DNA of 64,000 nt, taken from assembly GCF_003052515.2 (NCBI RefSeq), contig NZ_QARE02000012.1, positions 1 to 64,000 of the forward strand, given 5' to 3'. The DNA comes from Pseudomonas sp. RIT409. Lineage in GTDB: Bacteria; Pseudomonadota; Gammaproteobacteria; Pseudomonadales; Pseudomonadaceae. This document shows positions 26,545-35,781 of the stretch, in pieces; the stretch's first letter is position 1, and every line of letters begins with the position of its first letter. Made by a program: the position numbers and the translations under genes. A model generated the notes under the pieces. The model was not told the DNA's origin and did no database searches. It saw only the letters and a program-made list of their open reading frames with translations.

Positions 26545-27168
26545 ATGCGTTTCATCTACCTTTCGATCTGCCTGGGCATCGCCAGTATCCCGACCCACGC
26601 CATTGCCATGGAAACCCCGCCGCAGCCCGAGGCCGTCGTCGACAAGGCCCAGGCGCTAGAGGAGAAGGCTGCCGAAAAAGACGGCTCGCCGCCGGCCGTC
26701 CCCAGAAGCGAAACCATCAGCCGGGCCGAAGCCCAGATCGTGGACCCCGCCGGTGCGCAGCCGGTGGATGATGCGCTCGTTTGCCTGTCGCGCACCCTCT
26801 ATTGGGAGGCCAAGGGCGGTACGGACGCGGACATGGAAGGGGTGGCCGATGTGGTGCTCAACCGCCTCGGGCATGAGGGCTACCCCAGTACCATTTGCGC
26901 GGTGGTCAAGGAGGGTGCGGATAAAAAAGCCTGCCAGTTTTCCTGGTGGTGTGACGGCAAATCCGATCAGGTCAAGGAAGATGACCGTTATGCCGCCGCC
27001 AAGGAAATTGCCCGCAAGGCCCTTAACCAGCAATTACCCGACCGCACCCGGGGAGCGATGTATTTCCACGACCGTCACGTGAAGCCCGCTTGGGCGTCGA
27101 CGTACGTCAGGACGGCCGAGACCGAGAAATTCCTGTTCTACAAACCTCAGGACGGAAAGGCGAAATGA
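26545..27168 (+). CDS. SleB-type cell wall hydrolase, exported
   Basis: The 207-residue protein has a signal peptide (ending near THAIA), an alanine/proline/glutamate-rich linker to about residue 72, and a SleB (hydrolase_2) domain. That domain has LSRTLYWEAKGG with the probable catalytic glutamate, VADVVLNRL, and CQFSWWCDG. SleB-type domains are lytic transglycosylases; in non-spore-formers they probably act on periplasmic peptidoglycan. The ATG at 26545 follows AAAAGG and places the signal peptide at the terminus. Confidence 0.88.
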   Translation: MRFIYLSICLGIASIPTHAIAMETPPQPEAVVDKAQALEEKAAEKDGSPPAVPRSETISRAEAQIVDPAGAQPVDDALVCLSRTLYWEAKGGTDADMEGVADVVLNRLGHEGYPSTICAVVKEGADKKACQFSWWCDGKSDQVKEDDRYAAAKEIARKALNQQLPDRTRGAMYFHDRHVKPAWASTYVRTAETEKFLFYKPQDGKAK

Positions 27169-27259
27169 TGCGGCAAGGTGCAGCGGGGGGGCTCCGTCGC
27201 TAAACCCTTTTTACGCGCGAGGAGGCGGAGTCCGTGGGGGGCGGGCCTCGAAGGCGGCC

Positions 27260-28111
27260 CTATTGCTGCACGCCGAACAGGGCCGTCCAGTAGATCCCGG
27301 CATCGCTCTTGGGGTCCACCGCGTAAGCCGCGCCCAGTTCCTTGAACGCGGGATTCATGATGTTGGCGCAATGCCCGGGACTGGCCAGCCATCCTTCCAC
27401 GACCTTGCGCGCACTGTCCTGGCCGGCGGCGATGTTTTCACCGATGGCCTGGCCGATGTAGCCTGCCAGTTCGGCGCGGTCCCCTGGCGTACCGCCGTTG
27501 CGGCCTTTGTGGTCGAAGTAGTTGTTGTTGGCCATGGAGCGGGTGTGGCCTTCTGCTGCGCTCGCCAGTGCGTCATTCCAGCTCAGCGGTGAGGCCGGGC
27601 CGTAAGGCTGCCCGCCGCATTGATGAGGGACACTGCGGGCAGCATTGATCAGGCCGAGCATTTTCTGCCCTTCGGCCTGAGCATTGCCGAGGCCGCCGGC
27701 CAGCAGCGGCCGGGCCAGCACGATACGCCAGTCGCGGTCGTTACGGCTGACGCCGATGTCGACGAACTGTGGATTGAGCACCACTTGGCAGAAGCTTTCC
27801 TGTATCGCCTTCATCGCCGCCGGTGCATCACGCGGGCCGGACAGGCTGATGGCTTGCACCGAGACCATGGGGTAGGAGGCCCGGGCCAGCATGGGTTGCA
27901 GGTCCACCGCGCCGCTGGCCGGCAGGTTGAGCCGGGGGTCGATGTTCAGCGGTGGAAGCTCCTGGGACACCACGTTGGCGCAGGGCTGGGCCTCGCTGCG
28001 ATAGGTGTTGATGGTCTGAATCAACTGGGATTCTTCGCTGGCCAACGCCGTCCCGGTCGCCACCAGCAGCCACGAAACCGTCGCCAGGCGAATGAATGAT
28101 GTGAAGCGCAT
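27260..28111 (-). CDS. CAP-domain (SCP/PR-1-like) exported protein
   Basis: The 283-residue protein has a signal peptide ending at ALA, a 120-residue N-terminal region without a recognised domain, and a C-terminal CAP domain. The CAP domain shows SWNDALASAAEGHTRSMANNNYFDHKGRNG, GENIAAG and WLASPGHCANIMNP, including the two histidines of the CAP cavity. Bacterial CAP proteins are secreted and of largely unknown function; some bind lipids. The N-terminal half resembles a degenerate version of the same theme (NTYRSEAQPC) and could be a diverged duplicate. It is convergent with the SleB gene. Confidence 0.85.
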   Translation of the reverse strand: MRFTSFIRLATVSWLLVATGTALASEESQLIQTINTYRSEAQPCANVVSQELPPLNIDPRLNLPASGAVDLQPMLARASYPMVSVQAISLSGPRDAPAAMKAIQESFCQVVLNPQFVDIGVSRNDRDWRIVLARPLLAGGLGNAQAEGQKMLGLINAARSVPHQCGGQPYGPASPLSWNDALASAAEGHTRSMANNNYFDHKGRNGGTPGDRAELAGYIGQAIGENIAAGQDSARKVVEGWLASPGHCANIMNPAFKELGAAYAVDPKSDAGIYWTALFGVQQ

Positions 28112-28401
28112 GAAGATCTCCCTTGAACTGGCTGCCGCCATGATGCGCGATTTTGCCTGAGTCGAAATAGTCTGAGCCGAAGATTCGGCGGAGGTTGCAA
28201 CGCGATGGCCGCTTTTTGCAATCCCGACCGAAAAACGCCTGTGAAGGGAGGTGCGCCAACGGGTAGCGGTTCATCTTCGCGCCCACTTGCATCGCCATTC
28301 CCGGCAGGCATGACTGATATGGCCGTCGGCTGTCTACTGGGGGTAGCCGGGACTTGAGAGGATGAACTCACCACCTGTTCATCACCCACAAGGAATACAT
28401 C

Positions 28402-29058
28402 ATGACCCTGCAAGCCACCCTGGACGCCTTCAAAGCCGATTTCGTCGCTGGCAAGCCTCCGTACAACGCACCGCCTGAAGTGCACGCAATCATGAAGCGT
28501 GCCACCGACCAGTTGATCGCGTCGGGTCAGGCCGAGCGGGCGTTGGGCGTCGGTGACAAGGCACCGGTGTTCACACTGAACGACCCGGATGGCAACCCGG
28601 TGTCCTCCACCGACCTGCTGGCCAAGGGACCGCTGGTCATCAGTTTTTACCGGGGCGTCTGGTGCCCATACTGCAACATGGAACTGCAGGCCCTCCAAGC
28701 GGCGCTTCCCGAGTATCTGGCCCTCGGCGCGAGCCTGGTGGCGATCTCTCCGCAGGTGAAAGCCAACAGCCGCAAATCGGTACGCCAGAATCACTTGACG
28801 TTCCCGATCCTCAGCGACATCAAGAGCGAGGTCGCCCATGCGTTCGGCTTGCGCTTCAACCTGCCGGATTACCTGATCGATCTGTACAAGGGCTTTGGCA
28901 ATGACTTGCCTACGTTCAACGATGACCCGGCCTGGGTGCTGCCGATGCCAGCGCGTTTCGTCATCGGTCAGGACGGTCTGATCAAGTATGCCGAGGTCAA
29001 TCCGGATTACACTCAGCGCCCTGAACCCACGGATCTGCTGCCTGCACTGCGCGGCTGA
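28402..29058 (+). CDS. Peroxiredoxin-like (AhpC/TSA, redoxin) protein
   Basis: The 218-residue protein has a thioredoxin fold with the active-site motif FYRGVWCPYCNMEL (a CxxC in place of the TxxC of typical peroxiredoxins), then AISPQVKANSRKSV and FPILSD. An N-terminal helical region of about 60 residues precedes it. It probably reduces peroxides using thioredoxin or glutathione. ATG at 28402 follows CAAGGA. A LysR gene follows 75 bases downstream on the same strand. Confidence 0.88.
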   Translation: MTLQATLDAFKADFVAGKPPYNAPPEVHAIMKRATDQLIASGQAERALGVGDKAPVFTLNDPDGNPVSSTDLLAKGPLVISFYRGVWCPYCNMELQALQAALPEYLALGASLVAISPQVKANSRKSVRQNHLTFPILSDIKSEVAHAFGLRFNLPDYLIDLYKGFGNDLPTFNDDPAWVLPMPARFVIGQDGLIKYAEVNPDYTQRPEPTDLLPALRG

Positions 29059-29133
29059 TCATCACCTTCGCGCAACGCCGTCACCGTGGGTGGCGGTGTT
29101 GTGCGTTGAGCTTCTGGCTGAGAAGGAGCCTGA

Positions 29134-30018
29134 ATGGATCGTCTGGCGGCAATGGAAACCTTTATCTGCGCGGTGGAAACCGGCTCGTTTTCGGCGGCGG
29201 CCAAACGTCTGGGGGTGGGCCAGCCTGCGGTGTCCAAGTCCATCGCTTCGCTGGAAGAGGCGCTTGGCACGCGCCTGTTGTTGCGGACCACCCGTGGCCT
29301 GACGCCCACCGAAGCCGGACAGACCTATTACGAGGCGGCGTTGCTAGCCGTCGACCAAGCCAACGCCGCCGATGCCGCGGTTCGCGGAATCGGTGCGGGG
29401 TTTTCGGGACGGCTGCGGGTCAGCGCGCCGGTGACCTTCGCCAGCCTGCGGATCATGCCATTCCTGGGGCCGCTGCTTCAGCAGCATCCGCAACTGACCA
29501 TCGAGATGGTGCTGGACGACCGAAGCGTCGATCTGGTGGAAGAGGGGATCGACGTGTCGCTGCGGATGGGCGTGCTTGCGGACTCCTCGATGACCGCGAA
29601 GAAAATCGCGCAGGGGCGACGGAGGATCCTCGCCACCCCGGCGTATTTCGAATGCCATGGCTTGCCGAAGCATCCCGATGACCTCGCCAGCCATCACGCG
29701 ATCCTCTATCACCGCGGCGGCGGTGGCGAGACCTGGGCAATGGGCAACGGCGATGAACAGCGCACCGTGACCATGGCGGGGCGCCTGAAGGTGTCGGCGG
29801 CCGAGGGCGTGCGCGCCGCGGTGAAGGCCAACCTCGGTCTGGCCATGGCTTCGGAGTGGATGTTCGCTCCCGAACTGGCCCGCGGTGAGGTGGTGACGGT
29901 ACTCGATGACTGGTCGCTGCCGCCGATCGACCTCTGGGCCGTGTTCCCCGCAGGTCGCATGACCAGCGCCAAGGCCCGGGTGTTCGTCGATTATGTGGCG
30001 ACGTTGATGGCGCATTGA
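29134..30018 (+). CDS. LysR-family transcriptional regulator
   Basis: The 294-residue regulator has the helix-turn-helix MDRLAAMETFICAVETGSFSAAAKRLGVGQPAVSKSIASLEEALG and a typical effector domain with LRVSAPVTFASLRIMPFL. It belongs to the large LysR branch in which members often control neighbouring oxidoreductase or efflux genes. ATG at 29134 follows AAGGAG at good spacing. It may control the adjacent peroxiredoxin gene, but they are co-oriented, not divergent, so this is uncertain. Confidence 0.9.
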   Translation: MDRLAAMETFICAVETGSFSAAAKRLGVGQPAVSKSIASLEEALGTRLLLRTTRGLTPTEAGQTYYEAALLAVDQANAADAAVRGIGAGFSGRLRVSAPVTFASLRIMPFLGPLLQQHPQLTIEMVLDDRSVDLVEEGIDVSLRMGVLADSSMTAKKIAQGRRRILATPAYFECHGLPKHPDDLASHHAILYHRGGGGETWAMGNGDEQRTVTMAGRLKVSAAEGVRAAVKANLGLAMASEWMFAPELARGEVVTVLDDWSLPPIDLWAVFPAGRMTSAKARVFVDYVATLMAH

Positions 30019-30124
30019 GCCGAGACAGGCGCCAGGCTTCTGTTTTCCTCGAATGCCCCATGACAAGCGCTCGCGCTTGTGCGCAAATGCCTGCTCCGGG
30101 CGACTACCGTGGGCAGAGCGAACG

Positions 30125-31036
30125 ATGCAATTGGAATGGCTGGAAGACTTCATCGAACTGGCGCGCACCCGCAGCCTTTCCCGGGCGGCGGAGATTCGTT
30201 GTGTGACGCACCCGGCCTTCGGGCGGCGCATTCGTGCGCTTGAAGATTGGGTCGGGGTCCCGCTGATCGAGCGTAAGCAACCCCTGTCGCTCACCCCCGC
30301 GGGGGTATTGTTTCTGGACGCCGCCACCCAGTCGATGGAACTGCTGCTGGCAGCGCGCGCGCAGTTCCGCCATCTGGGCATGAACCGTGACGAGCCGCTG
30401 CGCATTGCCACGGGGCGAACCTTGGCCCGGGTGTTTTTCCCGGACTGGTACCAGTCGCTGCACGATCGGATCGGCGCCTTTCCCGTGTCGTTGGTCACCG
30501 GCGGTGCCCAGGAGGCGATCGCCAAACTGACCGCCGGGGAAGTTGACCTCCAACTGATTTTTTCCAGCCCCTTGACCCGGATCCTGATCGACAGCGAACG
30601 TTTCGACTCTCGAGTGCTGGCTCAGGAAGAACTGCTCCCGGTCAGCGCACCGGATGCGCAGGGCCGCCCCTTGTTCTCGATCCAGACGGACAGCGAGCTG
30701 TCGAGCATCCCTTGGCTGGGTTTTTCGCCGACGCTGTCGTTGCGAGGCGTTTTGGCCCAGCACCTGGCACGGCTGCCTCACCGGTTGGCGTTGCGGATGA
30801 TCTATCAGGCCGATTCCTACGAAGCGATCCTGGAGATGGCACTGCGCGGTGGCGGGTTGGCGTGGCTGCCGGGCATGGTGGTGAAGGAGGCATTGGCCGC
30901 CGGCGAGTTGCTGATCGCAGGTGACCCGGAGATGCGCATCGGTTTCGACATCTCGCTGCATCGGTTGCGCTCGAACCGCAGTGAGCGGGTGATGAGGGTC
31001 TGGGAGGCATTGAGCCCGGAGCCTCAAACGGCCTAG
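30125..31036 (+). CDS. LysR-family transcriptional regulator
   Basis: The 303-residue protein has LysR architecture with the unusual helix-turn-helix sequence WLEDFIELARTRSLSRAAEIRCVTHPAFGRRIRALEDWVGVPLIER. The THPAFGRRIRALE recognition-helix variant resembles the YjiE/HypT subgroup rather than the common QPAVSxxI form. It precedes the MHS transporter and AstE-like hydrolase genes on the same strand and probably controls them. The start at 30125 fits the family; the ribosome site is weak. Confidence 0.87.
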   Translation: MQLEWLEDFIELARTRSLSRAAEIRCVTHPAFGRRIRALEDWVGVPLIERKQPLSLTPAGVLFLDAATQSMELLLAARAQFRHLGMNRDEPLRIATGRTLARVFFPDWYQSLHDRIGAFPVSLVTGGAQEAIAKLTAGEVDLQLIFSSPLTRILIDSERFDSRVLAQEELLPVSAPDAQGRPLFSIQTDSELSSIPWLGFSPTLSLRGVLAQHLARLPHRLALRMIYQADSYEAILEMALRGGGLAWLPGMVVKEALAAGELLIAGDPEMRIGFDISLHRLRSNRSERVMRVWEALSPEPQTA

Positions 31037-31366
31037 GCCTCCGCTTCAAACAGGCGGATGCCGCCGACCCGCACAGCAGCACGGTGCACTGTTCTTGTGC
31101 GGGGCAGAACAATCGACATGCCCTCGGCCAGCGCCGACCCCCATCGCTGCGGCCCCGTGCCGAATAAGCTCAAGCCTGTGCCCAATCGGCAATTGTCCTG
31201 CTTCCACGTCTGATTCACTGTGGCCTTGGGCCGGATGGCCAATGAAGGCGCAGACCTTCAATCGCCGTCCGGTTGTTTTCACCCAATAAAAAACTGCCAT
31301 CGGTTCGCATGCCCTGCGTTCGCGAACGTGATCGTCAACAGTGAAACAGACCCGGAAGCCACTTTC
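31037..31366. other. Intergenic region before the MHS transporter; no gene seen
   Basis: The 330-base gap between the LysR gene and the transporter has no credible frame. It should contain the transporter promoter and the LysR binding site; a short dyad CAATCGGCAATTG near 31184 is a weak candidate. No terminator recognised. Confidence 0.35.
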
Positions 31367-32677
31367 ATGACCCTCCATTCCTCTACCGTGAATACCGTTG
31401 CGAGGCCCGCTCGACGAGGCCCGTGGAAAGAAATCGTCGCGGCCAGTTTCGGCAACGCACTGGAATTCTACGACTTGCTGATCTACGGCTACTTCGCGGT
31501 GGTCATCGGTAAGTTGTTCTTTCCGTCGGACAATGAAACCACCTCGCTGCTGCTGGCCGTCGGCTCGTTCGGCATCTCGTTTCTGATGCGACCGCTGGGC
31601 GCCCTCGTGTTGGGTTCCTACGCGGACCGCGCCGGACGCAAGGCGTCGTTGACACTGTCCATCCTGATCATGCTCGTTGGCACCGCGCTGATTACCTTCA
31701 CCCCGTCGTACCAGCAGATCGGTCTGGCGGCGCCTTTGCTGATCATCGTTGCCCGGATGTTGCAGGGCTTCTCCACCGGCGGCGAATTTGGTGCGGCGAC
31801 GGCCTTCATGGTCGAGCACGCCGATGCCAGCCGACGCGGCTTCTTCGCCAGTTGGCAGTTGTCGACCCAAGGCCTGGCGACGGTATTGGCCGCTGGGGTC
31901 AGTGCGCTGCTCAGCCATGTGCTGACTGACGTGCAGCTCAACGATTGGGGCTGGCGCGTGGCCTTCGGTATCGGGCTGCTGATCGGGCCGGTCGGGTTCT
32001 ACATCCGCAGCCAGATCGACGAAACCCCGGATTTCCAACAGGTGGCGACCCGATCCGAAGAGAAGACCCCGTTGCGCGATGTCTTGACCAAAGGCCGCGA
32101 CAGCCTGCTGCTGGCCATTGGCGTGGTCGCAGGCGCAACGGCGTTCAACTACGTGCACAAGCTGTACATGCCGACCTATGCCCTCAAGCAACTGCAGATC
32201 GCGGCCACTTCTTCGTACCTCGGCGCGTTGGTCACGGGGGTGACGCTGATGTTGATGGCGCCGGTGTTCGGCAGCCTGTCGGACCGCTACGGGCGCTTCC
32301 GCGTGCTGACCTTGGCGTTACTGATCACCGGGCTGTCGTCGTACCCGATGTTCCTCTGGTTGAACCACTTTCCCAGCGTTTCGACGTTGCTGTGGGTCCA
32401 GGCGGTGGTGGGCGTCTTGATCGCCGCGTGTCTGGGGCCGATCCCGGCCATGCTCGCCGACATCTTTCCCACCCGTATCCGCGGCACGGGCCTGGCGCTG
32501 AGTTACAACTTCTCGGTCACGCTGTTCGGCGGTTTTGCGCCGCTGATCGTGACCTGGATGATCGAGGCCACGGGCAGCAAGCTGGCGCCCAGCTTTTATG
32601 TGATGGCCACGTCGCTGGTCAGTGTCATTGCCGTGATCCTCCTGGGCCGTCGCATGCATCGGCACGCGCCAGCCTGA
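31367..32677 (+). CDS. MFS transporter, metabolite:H+ symporter (MHS) family
   Basis: The 436-residue protein has about 12 helices with MHS features: ASFGNALEFYDLLIYGYFAVVIGKLFFP at the N-terminus, FLMRPLGALVLGSYADRAGRKASL, then LSDRYGRFRVL in the second half and MLADIFPTRIRGTGLALSYNFS. It should import an organic acid or zwitterion with protons. ATG at 31367 is the family start; a longer frame upstream lacks similarity. The next gene, an AstE-type deacylase, probably acts on the imported compound. Confidence 0.88.
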   Translation: MTLHSSTVNTVARPARRGPWKEIVAASFGNALEFYDLLIYGYFAVVIGKLFFPSDNETTSLLLAVGSFGISFLMRPLGALVLGSYADRAGRKASLTLSILIMLVGTALITFTPSYQQIGLAAPLLIIVARMLQGFSTGGEFGAATAFMVEHADASRRGFFASWQLSTQGLATVLAAGVSALLSHVLTDVQLNDWGWRVAFGIGLLIGPVGFYIRSQIDETPDFQQVATRSEEKTPLRDVLTKGRDSLLLAIGVVAGATAFNYVHKLYMPTYALKQLQIAATSSYLGALVTGVTLMLMAPVFGSLSDRYGRFRVLTLALLITGLSSYPMFLWLNHFPSVSTLLWVQAVVGVLIAACLGPIPAMLADIFPTRIRGTGLALSYNFSVTLFGGFAPLIVTWMIEATGSKLAPSFYVMATSLVSVIAVILLGRRMHRHAPA

Positions 32678-32764
32678 ACCCCCTGACATCTTTCAACGAT
32701 CCACGCTGCCGACGGCCCAGGCGAGGCCCCGGTCTGCGTCAGCCATTGCCTGCTGGAGACTGAT

Positions 32765-33769
32765 ATGAAAACCCTTGAACACGTACGTGCCGCGTTGAAG
32801 CCTTACCCGATCGAGGTCGAGTTTCCCGATATTCGGCGGTGGGAAGCCGGGACTCACGGCGTCGATTACGTGCATACCTTCGACAGCGGTGTCGCCGGGC
32901 CCCACGTAATGATCATGGCACTGACCCACGGCAACGAGGTCAGCGGCGCGATCACCGTGGACGCCTTTCTCAAGCGTCAGTTGCGTCCAATCAGGGGGCG
33001 TTTGACCCTGGCCTTCGGCAACGTCGAGGCGTACCACCGCTTCGATCGGCGCGACATCGACGCGACCCGTTATCTGGACGAAGACATGAACCGCGTCTGG
33101 CTGCCCGAGAAACTGGACAGCGACCAGGATTCGATCGAGCTGCGTCGGGCGCGGCAGTTGCGTCCTGTGGTGGAGACGGTCGACCTGCTGCTCGACATTC
33201 ATTCGATGCATGAGGAAGCCCCACCGGTGATGATGTGCGGTGCTCAGCACAAGGGCCGCGCGTTCGCCGCGACCCTGGGTGTTCCGCAAACGGTGGTGGT
33301 CGACGCCGGGCACGCCAATGGCCGACGCCTGCGGGATTTCCGGGGGTTCGATGATCCGGCCAGCCACAAGAATGCGCTGCTGATCGAAACCGGCCAGCAC
33401 TTCTCCCGGCGCAGCCAGGACGTGGCGCTGGACACCGCGGCTCGCTTCCTGTCGACGACCGGAGCGGTGCGGCACGAGGACGTCGTCGAATTCCTGGGGC
33501 CGGAGAATCCGGGGCCACAGCGTTTTCTGGAGGTCACCTGCCCGGTGGTGGCGCGGAGCATGGATTTCAGTTTCGTCGAGGACTTCCGCGGCCTGGAAGT
33601 CATCGAAAAGGCGGGGACCGTCATCGCCTGGGACGGCGAAACCGCCATCGTCACGCCCCATGACCACTGTGTGTTGGTCCAGCCTTCCTTGCGGCATCTC
33701 GGGGTGGGGGTGACGATGGTACGGCTGGCGAGGATCCTGGATGAGCAGCCACCGCGGCTGACGTTCTGA
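32765..33769 (+). CDS. Succinylglutamate desuccinylase/aspartoacylase-family zinc hydrolase
   Basis: The 334-residue enzyme has the M14-like zinc site: LTHGNEVSGA (His and Glu ligands), a conserved DEDMNRVW stretch, and LDIHSMH with the third ligand. The C-terminal beta domain resembles AstE/aspartoacylase. Family members hydrolyse N-acyl amino acids (N-succinylglutamate, N-acetylaspartate) or related amides. True AstE sits in the ast operon, which is absent here. With the LysR and MHS genes upstream it suggests uptake and deacylation of an N-acyl compound. Confidence 0.85.
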   Translation: MKTLEHVRAALKPYPIEVEFPDIRRWEAGTHGVDYVHTFDSGVAGPHVMIMALTHGNEVSGAITVDAFLKRQLRPIRGRLTLAFGNVEAYHRFDRRDIDATRYLDEDMNRVWLPEKLDSDQDSIELRRARQLRPVVETVDLLLDIHSMHEEAPPVMMCGAQHKGRAFAATLGVPQTVVVDAGHANGRRLRDFRGFDDPASHKNALLIETGQHFSRRSQDVALDTAARFLSTTGAVRHEDVVEFLGPENPGPQRFLEVTCPVVARSMDFSFVEDFRGLEVIEKAGTVIAWDGETAIVTPHDHCVLVQPSLRHLGVGVTMVRLARILDEQPPRLTF

Positions 33770-33908
33770 CGCCATGTGCTGAACGGACCGTGGCTCGGCA
33801 GGCCGTGCCGCATCGGTATACCGATGGTTTGGCCGGAACAAGGTATGATGTGCACGCTCGCCATCCATCAACGGGATGTCGGGCTGCCTTTACCGAAACA
33901 GGAATGCC

Positions 33909-34592
33909 ATGTTCACCCTCACTCGCCTCGACACACCTCCACCGGAATTCATCGACAGCCAGATCATGCAGATGGTGGTCGATTACGTGACCGACATCAG
34001 CATGGTCGGCATTGCTCCGAGCAATCCGTTGTATCCGCTGTATCAATACGGCGTCGGGCATGAGGTGCACCAGTACCTGCAGGCCATGGACGGTTCGCGG
34101 GGGTTTCCGGTGGAGCTGATCGTGGCGCTGGACGCCGAAGACCCTTCGCAGGTTTCGGGCTTTCTGCTGTACCTGCCGACACAAGGCGATCCCGAGGCCT
34201 GTTCGGTGGCCTACATGGCCGTCAGGGCCGATCGGCGCCGTCAAGGCATGGCACGGGCGATGCTGGCAGACATGCAGAGGCGTTATCCCCACGCCGAACT
34301 GGCCTGCTTCGTTCACAAGGTGCCGTATTTCGAAGCCATGGGTTTTCAGGTGCTCAGAGCGCGCGGCCCGCAGGTGCTGATGAATACCCGGCACTATCAG
34401 AGCGAAGGGCAAGTGGCCGTGTTGGACACCGCGCCCATTTACACCTCCGTGGAAGTGCGACAGATCCACGCCTACCTGCTCAACCAGCACGGAAAGCGGG
34501 CGATGACCGACGCGGAGAAACAGCGCGATCGGCACATGGACCAGTTGACGCGCCAGGCCCGCGTGTTCGTGCAGGAGCGCTCGGGACGCTGA
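33909..34592 (+). CDS. GNAT-like acetyltransferase
   Basis: The 227-residue product has a central GNAT core. VSGFLLYLP and CSVAYMAVRADRRRQGMARAMLADMQRR contain the acetyl-CoA pyrophosphate-binding loop, and VPYFEAMGFQVLRARGPQVLMNT the C-terminal strand. Long extensions flank it: about 70 residues before and 55 charged residues after. ATG at 33909 follows AGGA. Substrate unknown; it is unrelated to its neighbours as far as I can see. Confidence 0.8.
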   Translation: MFTLTRLDTPPPEFIDSQIMQMVVDYVTDISMVGIAPSNPLYPLYQYGVGHEVHQYLQAMDGSRGFPVELIVALDAEDPSQVSGFLLYLPTQGDPEACSVAYMAVRADRRRQGMARAMLADMQRRYPHAELACFVHKVPYFEAMGFQVLRARGPQVLMNTRHYQSEGQVAVLDTAPIYTSVEVRQIHAYLLNQHGKRAMTDAEKQRDRHMDQLTRQARVFVQERSGR

Positions 34593-34680
34593 AGCGTCCA
34601 ACGGCCTGCGCGGTTTTGTCGCACCCGGTCATCATGCCCCCTTCCATGAGCCTGCCTGCGACGATGTAGAATGTGGCCCC

Positions 34681-35058
34681 ATGAAATTCGTTCGAACTCA
34701 CCAACCGCTCATCGCCTGGATCCTGTACGGCTTCATCCTGTTCAGCGGGATGGTGTGCAGCCTCAGTCATGGGCAGATGCTGCGCGCCTTCAACCAGTTG
34801 CCGCCCGGTGTCGATTGCAGTGAGCACCACGCGGTGGCGGGGCAGTCGGATCTGGCCAGCATCGGTGAGCATGCCCAGTTGATGAAGCTGTCGATGACCG
34901 ACTGCGCGTTCGCCGGCACCGTGGCGCTGGCGGTGGTGTTCTTCCTGGGTCTGGGGCGTTGGGCGCGTAGACCCAACGCATCGATGCCGCGTTCGGACCA
35001 TCGTCTACGCAGGCCGCCCCGAGACGCTTTCCCCGGGTGGGCACCCCAGGCGCCCTGA
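34681..35058 (+). CDS. DUF2946 family membrane protein
   Basis: The 125-residue protein has an N-terminal hydrophobic helix (PLIAWILYGFILFSGMVCSLSHGQM), a periplasmic loop with histidines, cysteines and methionines (DCSEHH, QLMKLSMTDCAF) and a second helix before a basic tail. This fits DUF2946, a family often placed next to copper uptake or delivery genes. The SCO and PCuAC genes follow on the same strand, supporting a copper-linked role. Biochemical function unknown. Confidence 0.75.
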   Translation: MKFVRTHQPLIAWILYGFILFSGMVCSLSHGQMLRAFNQLPPGVDCSEHHAVAGQSDLASIGEHAQLMKLSMTDCAFAGTVALAVVFFLGLGRWARRPNASMPRSDHRLRRPPRDAFPGWAPQAP

Positions 35059-35172
35059 ACCTGCCGCCGCGCTTGCACGCCATTTAGCGTCATCCTGCGT
35101 GCCCCGTTCTGAAGGGGCAGCGGGGTGGTCAAAGGTCGGCATCGACGCCGACCGCTTCAGAGAGTTCGTCAC

Positions 35173-35781
35173 ATGAATCAATTATTGACCCGTCGTCAGG
35201 TGCTGGGTGGCATGGGCATCGTCGGCCTGGGCCTTCTCGCAGGCTGCGATGGTTCCACCACTGCGCTGAATTTCAAACACGGCAAGGATCTGAGCAACGA
35301 AATCCGCGGCCGCACTTTCAAGCTCACGGACACTCAAGGCGAGGTCAAGACCTTGTCCAGCTTCCGTGGCTTGATGCCAATGGTGTTCTTCGGTTTTACC
35401 CAGTGCCCATCGGTCTGCCCGACCGCACTGGCGCGTGCCGCGCAGATCAAGAAGATCATGGGTGAGGACGGCCGCACCCTGCAGGTGATCTTCATCACCG
35501 TCGACCCTGAGCGTGATACCCCGCAGATCCTCGACGCCTACGTGAAGCAGTTCGACCCGAGCTTCGTTGCCCTGCGGGGGACGCTTGAACAAACGCAGCA
35601 GGTCGCCAAGGAATTTGGCGTGTTCTACGAGAAGGAACCGATTGGCGACACCTACACCATGTCCCATACCGCCACCAGTTTCGTGTTCGATTCGCGGGGT
35701 AATCTGCGTCTGGGGCTGTCACCTTCGCTGTCCGCCAAGCAATGCGCGGAAGATTTGCTCACTGTCATGGAGGTCTGCTGA
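35173..35781 (+). CDS. SCO1/SenC-family copper metallochaperone
   Basis: The 202-residue protein has an N-terminal RR-containing signal (LTRRQVLGGMGIVGLGLLAGC) with lipobox cysteine C25. Its thioredoxin-like SCO fold carries the copper ligands C78 and C82 in FTQCPSVCP, H165 in MSHTATSF, and the ITVDPERDT motif. SCO proteins deliver copper to the CuA site of cytochrome c oxidase and may act as thiol reductants. The stop overlaps the ATG of the PCuAC gene (TGATG), so the two are coupled. The arginine pair suggests possible Tat export. Confidence 0.92.
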   Translation: MNQLLTRRQVLGGMGIVGLGLLAGCDGSTTALNFKHGKDLSNEIRGRTFKLTDTQGEVKTLSSFRGLMPMVFFGFTQCPSVCPTALARAAQIKKIMGEDGRTLQVIFITVDPERDTPQILDAYVKQFDPSFVALRGTLEQTQQVAKEFGVFYEKEPIGDTYTMSHTATSFVFDSRGNLRLGLSPSLSAKQCAEDLLTVMEVC

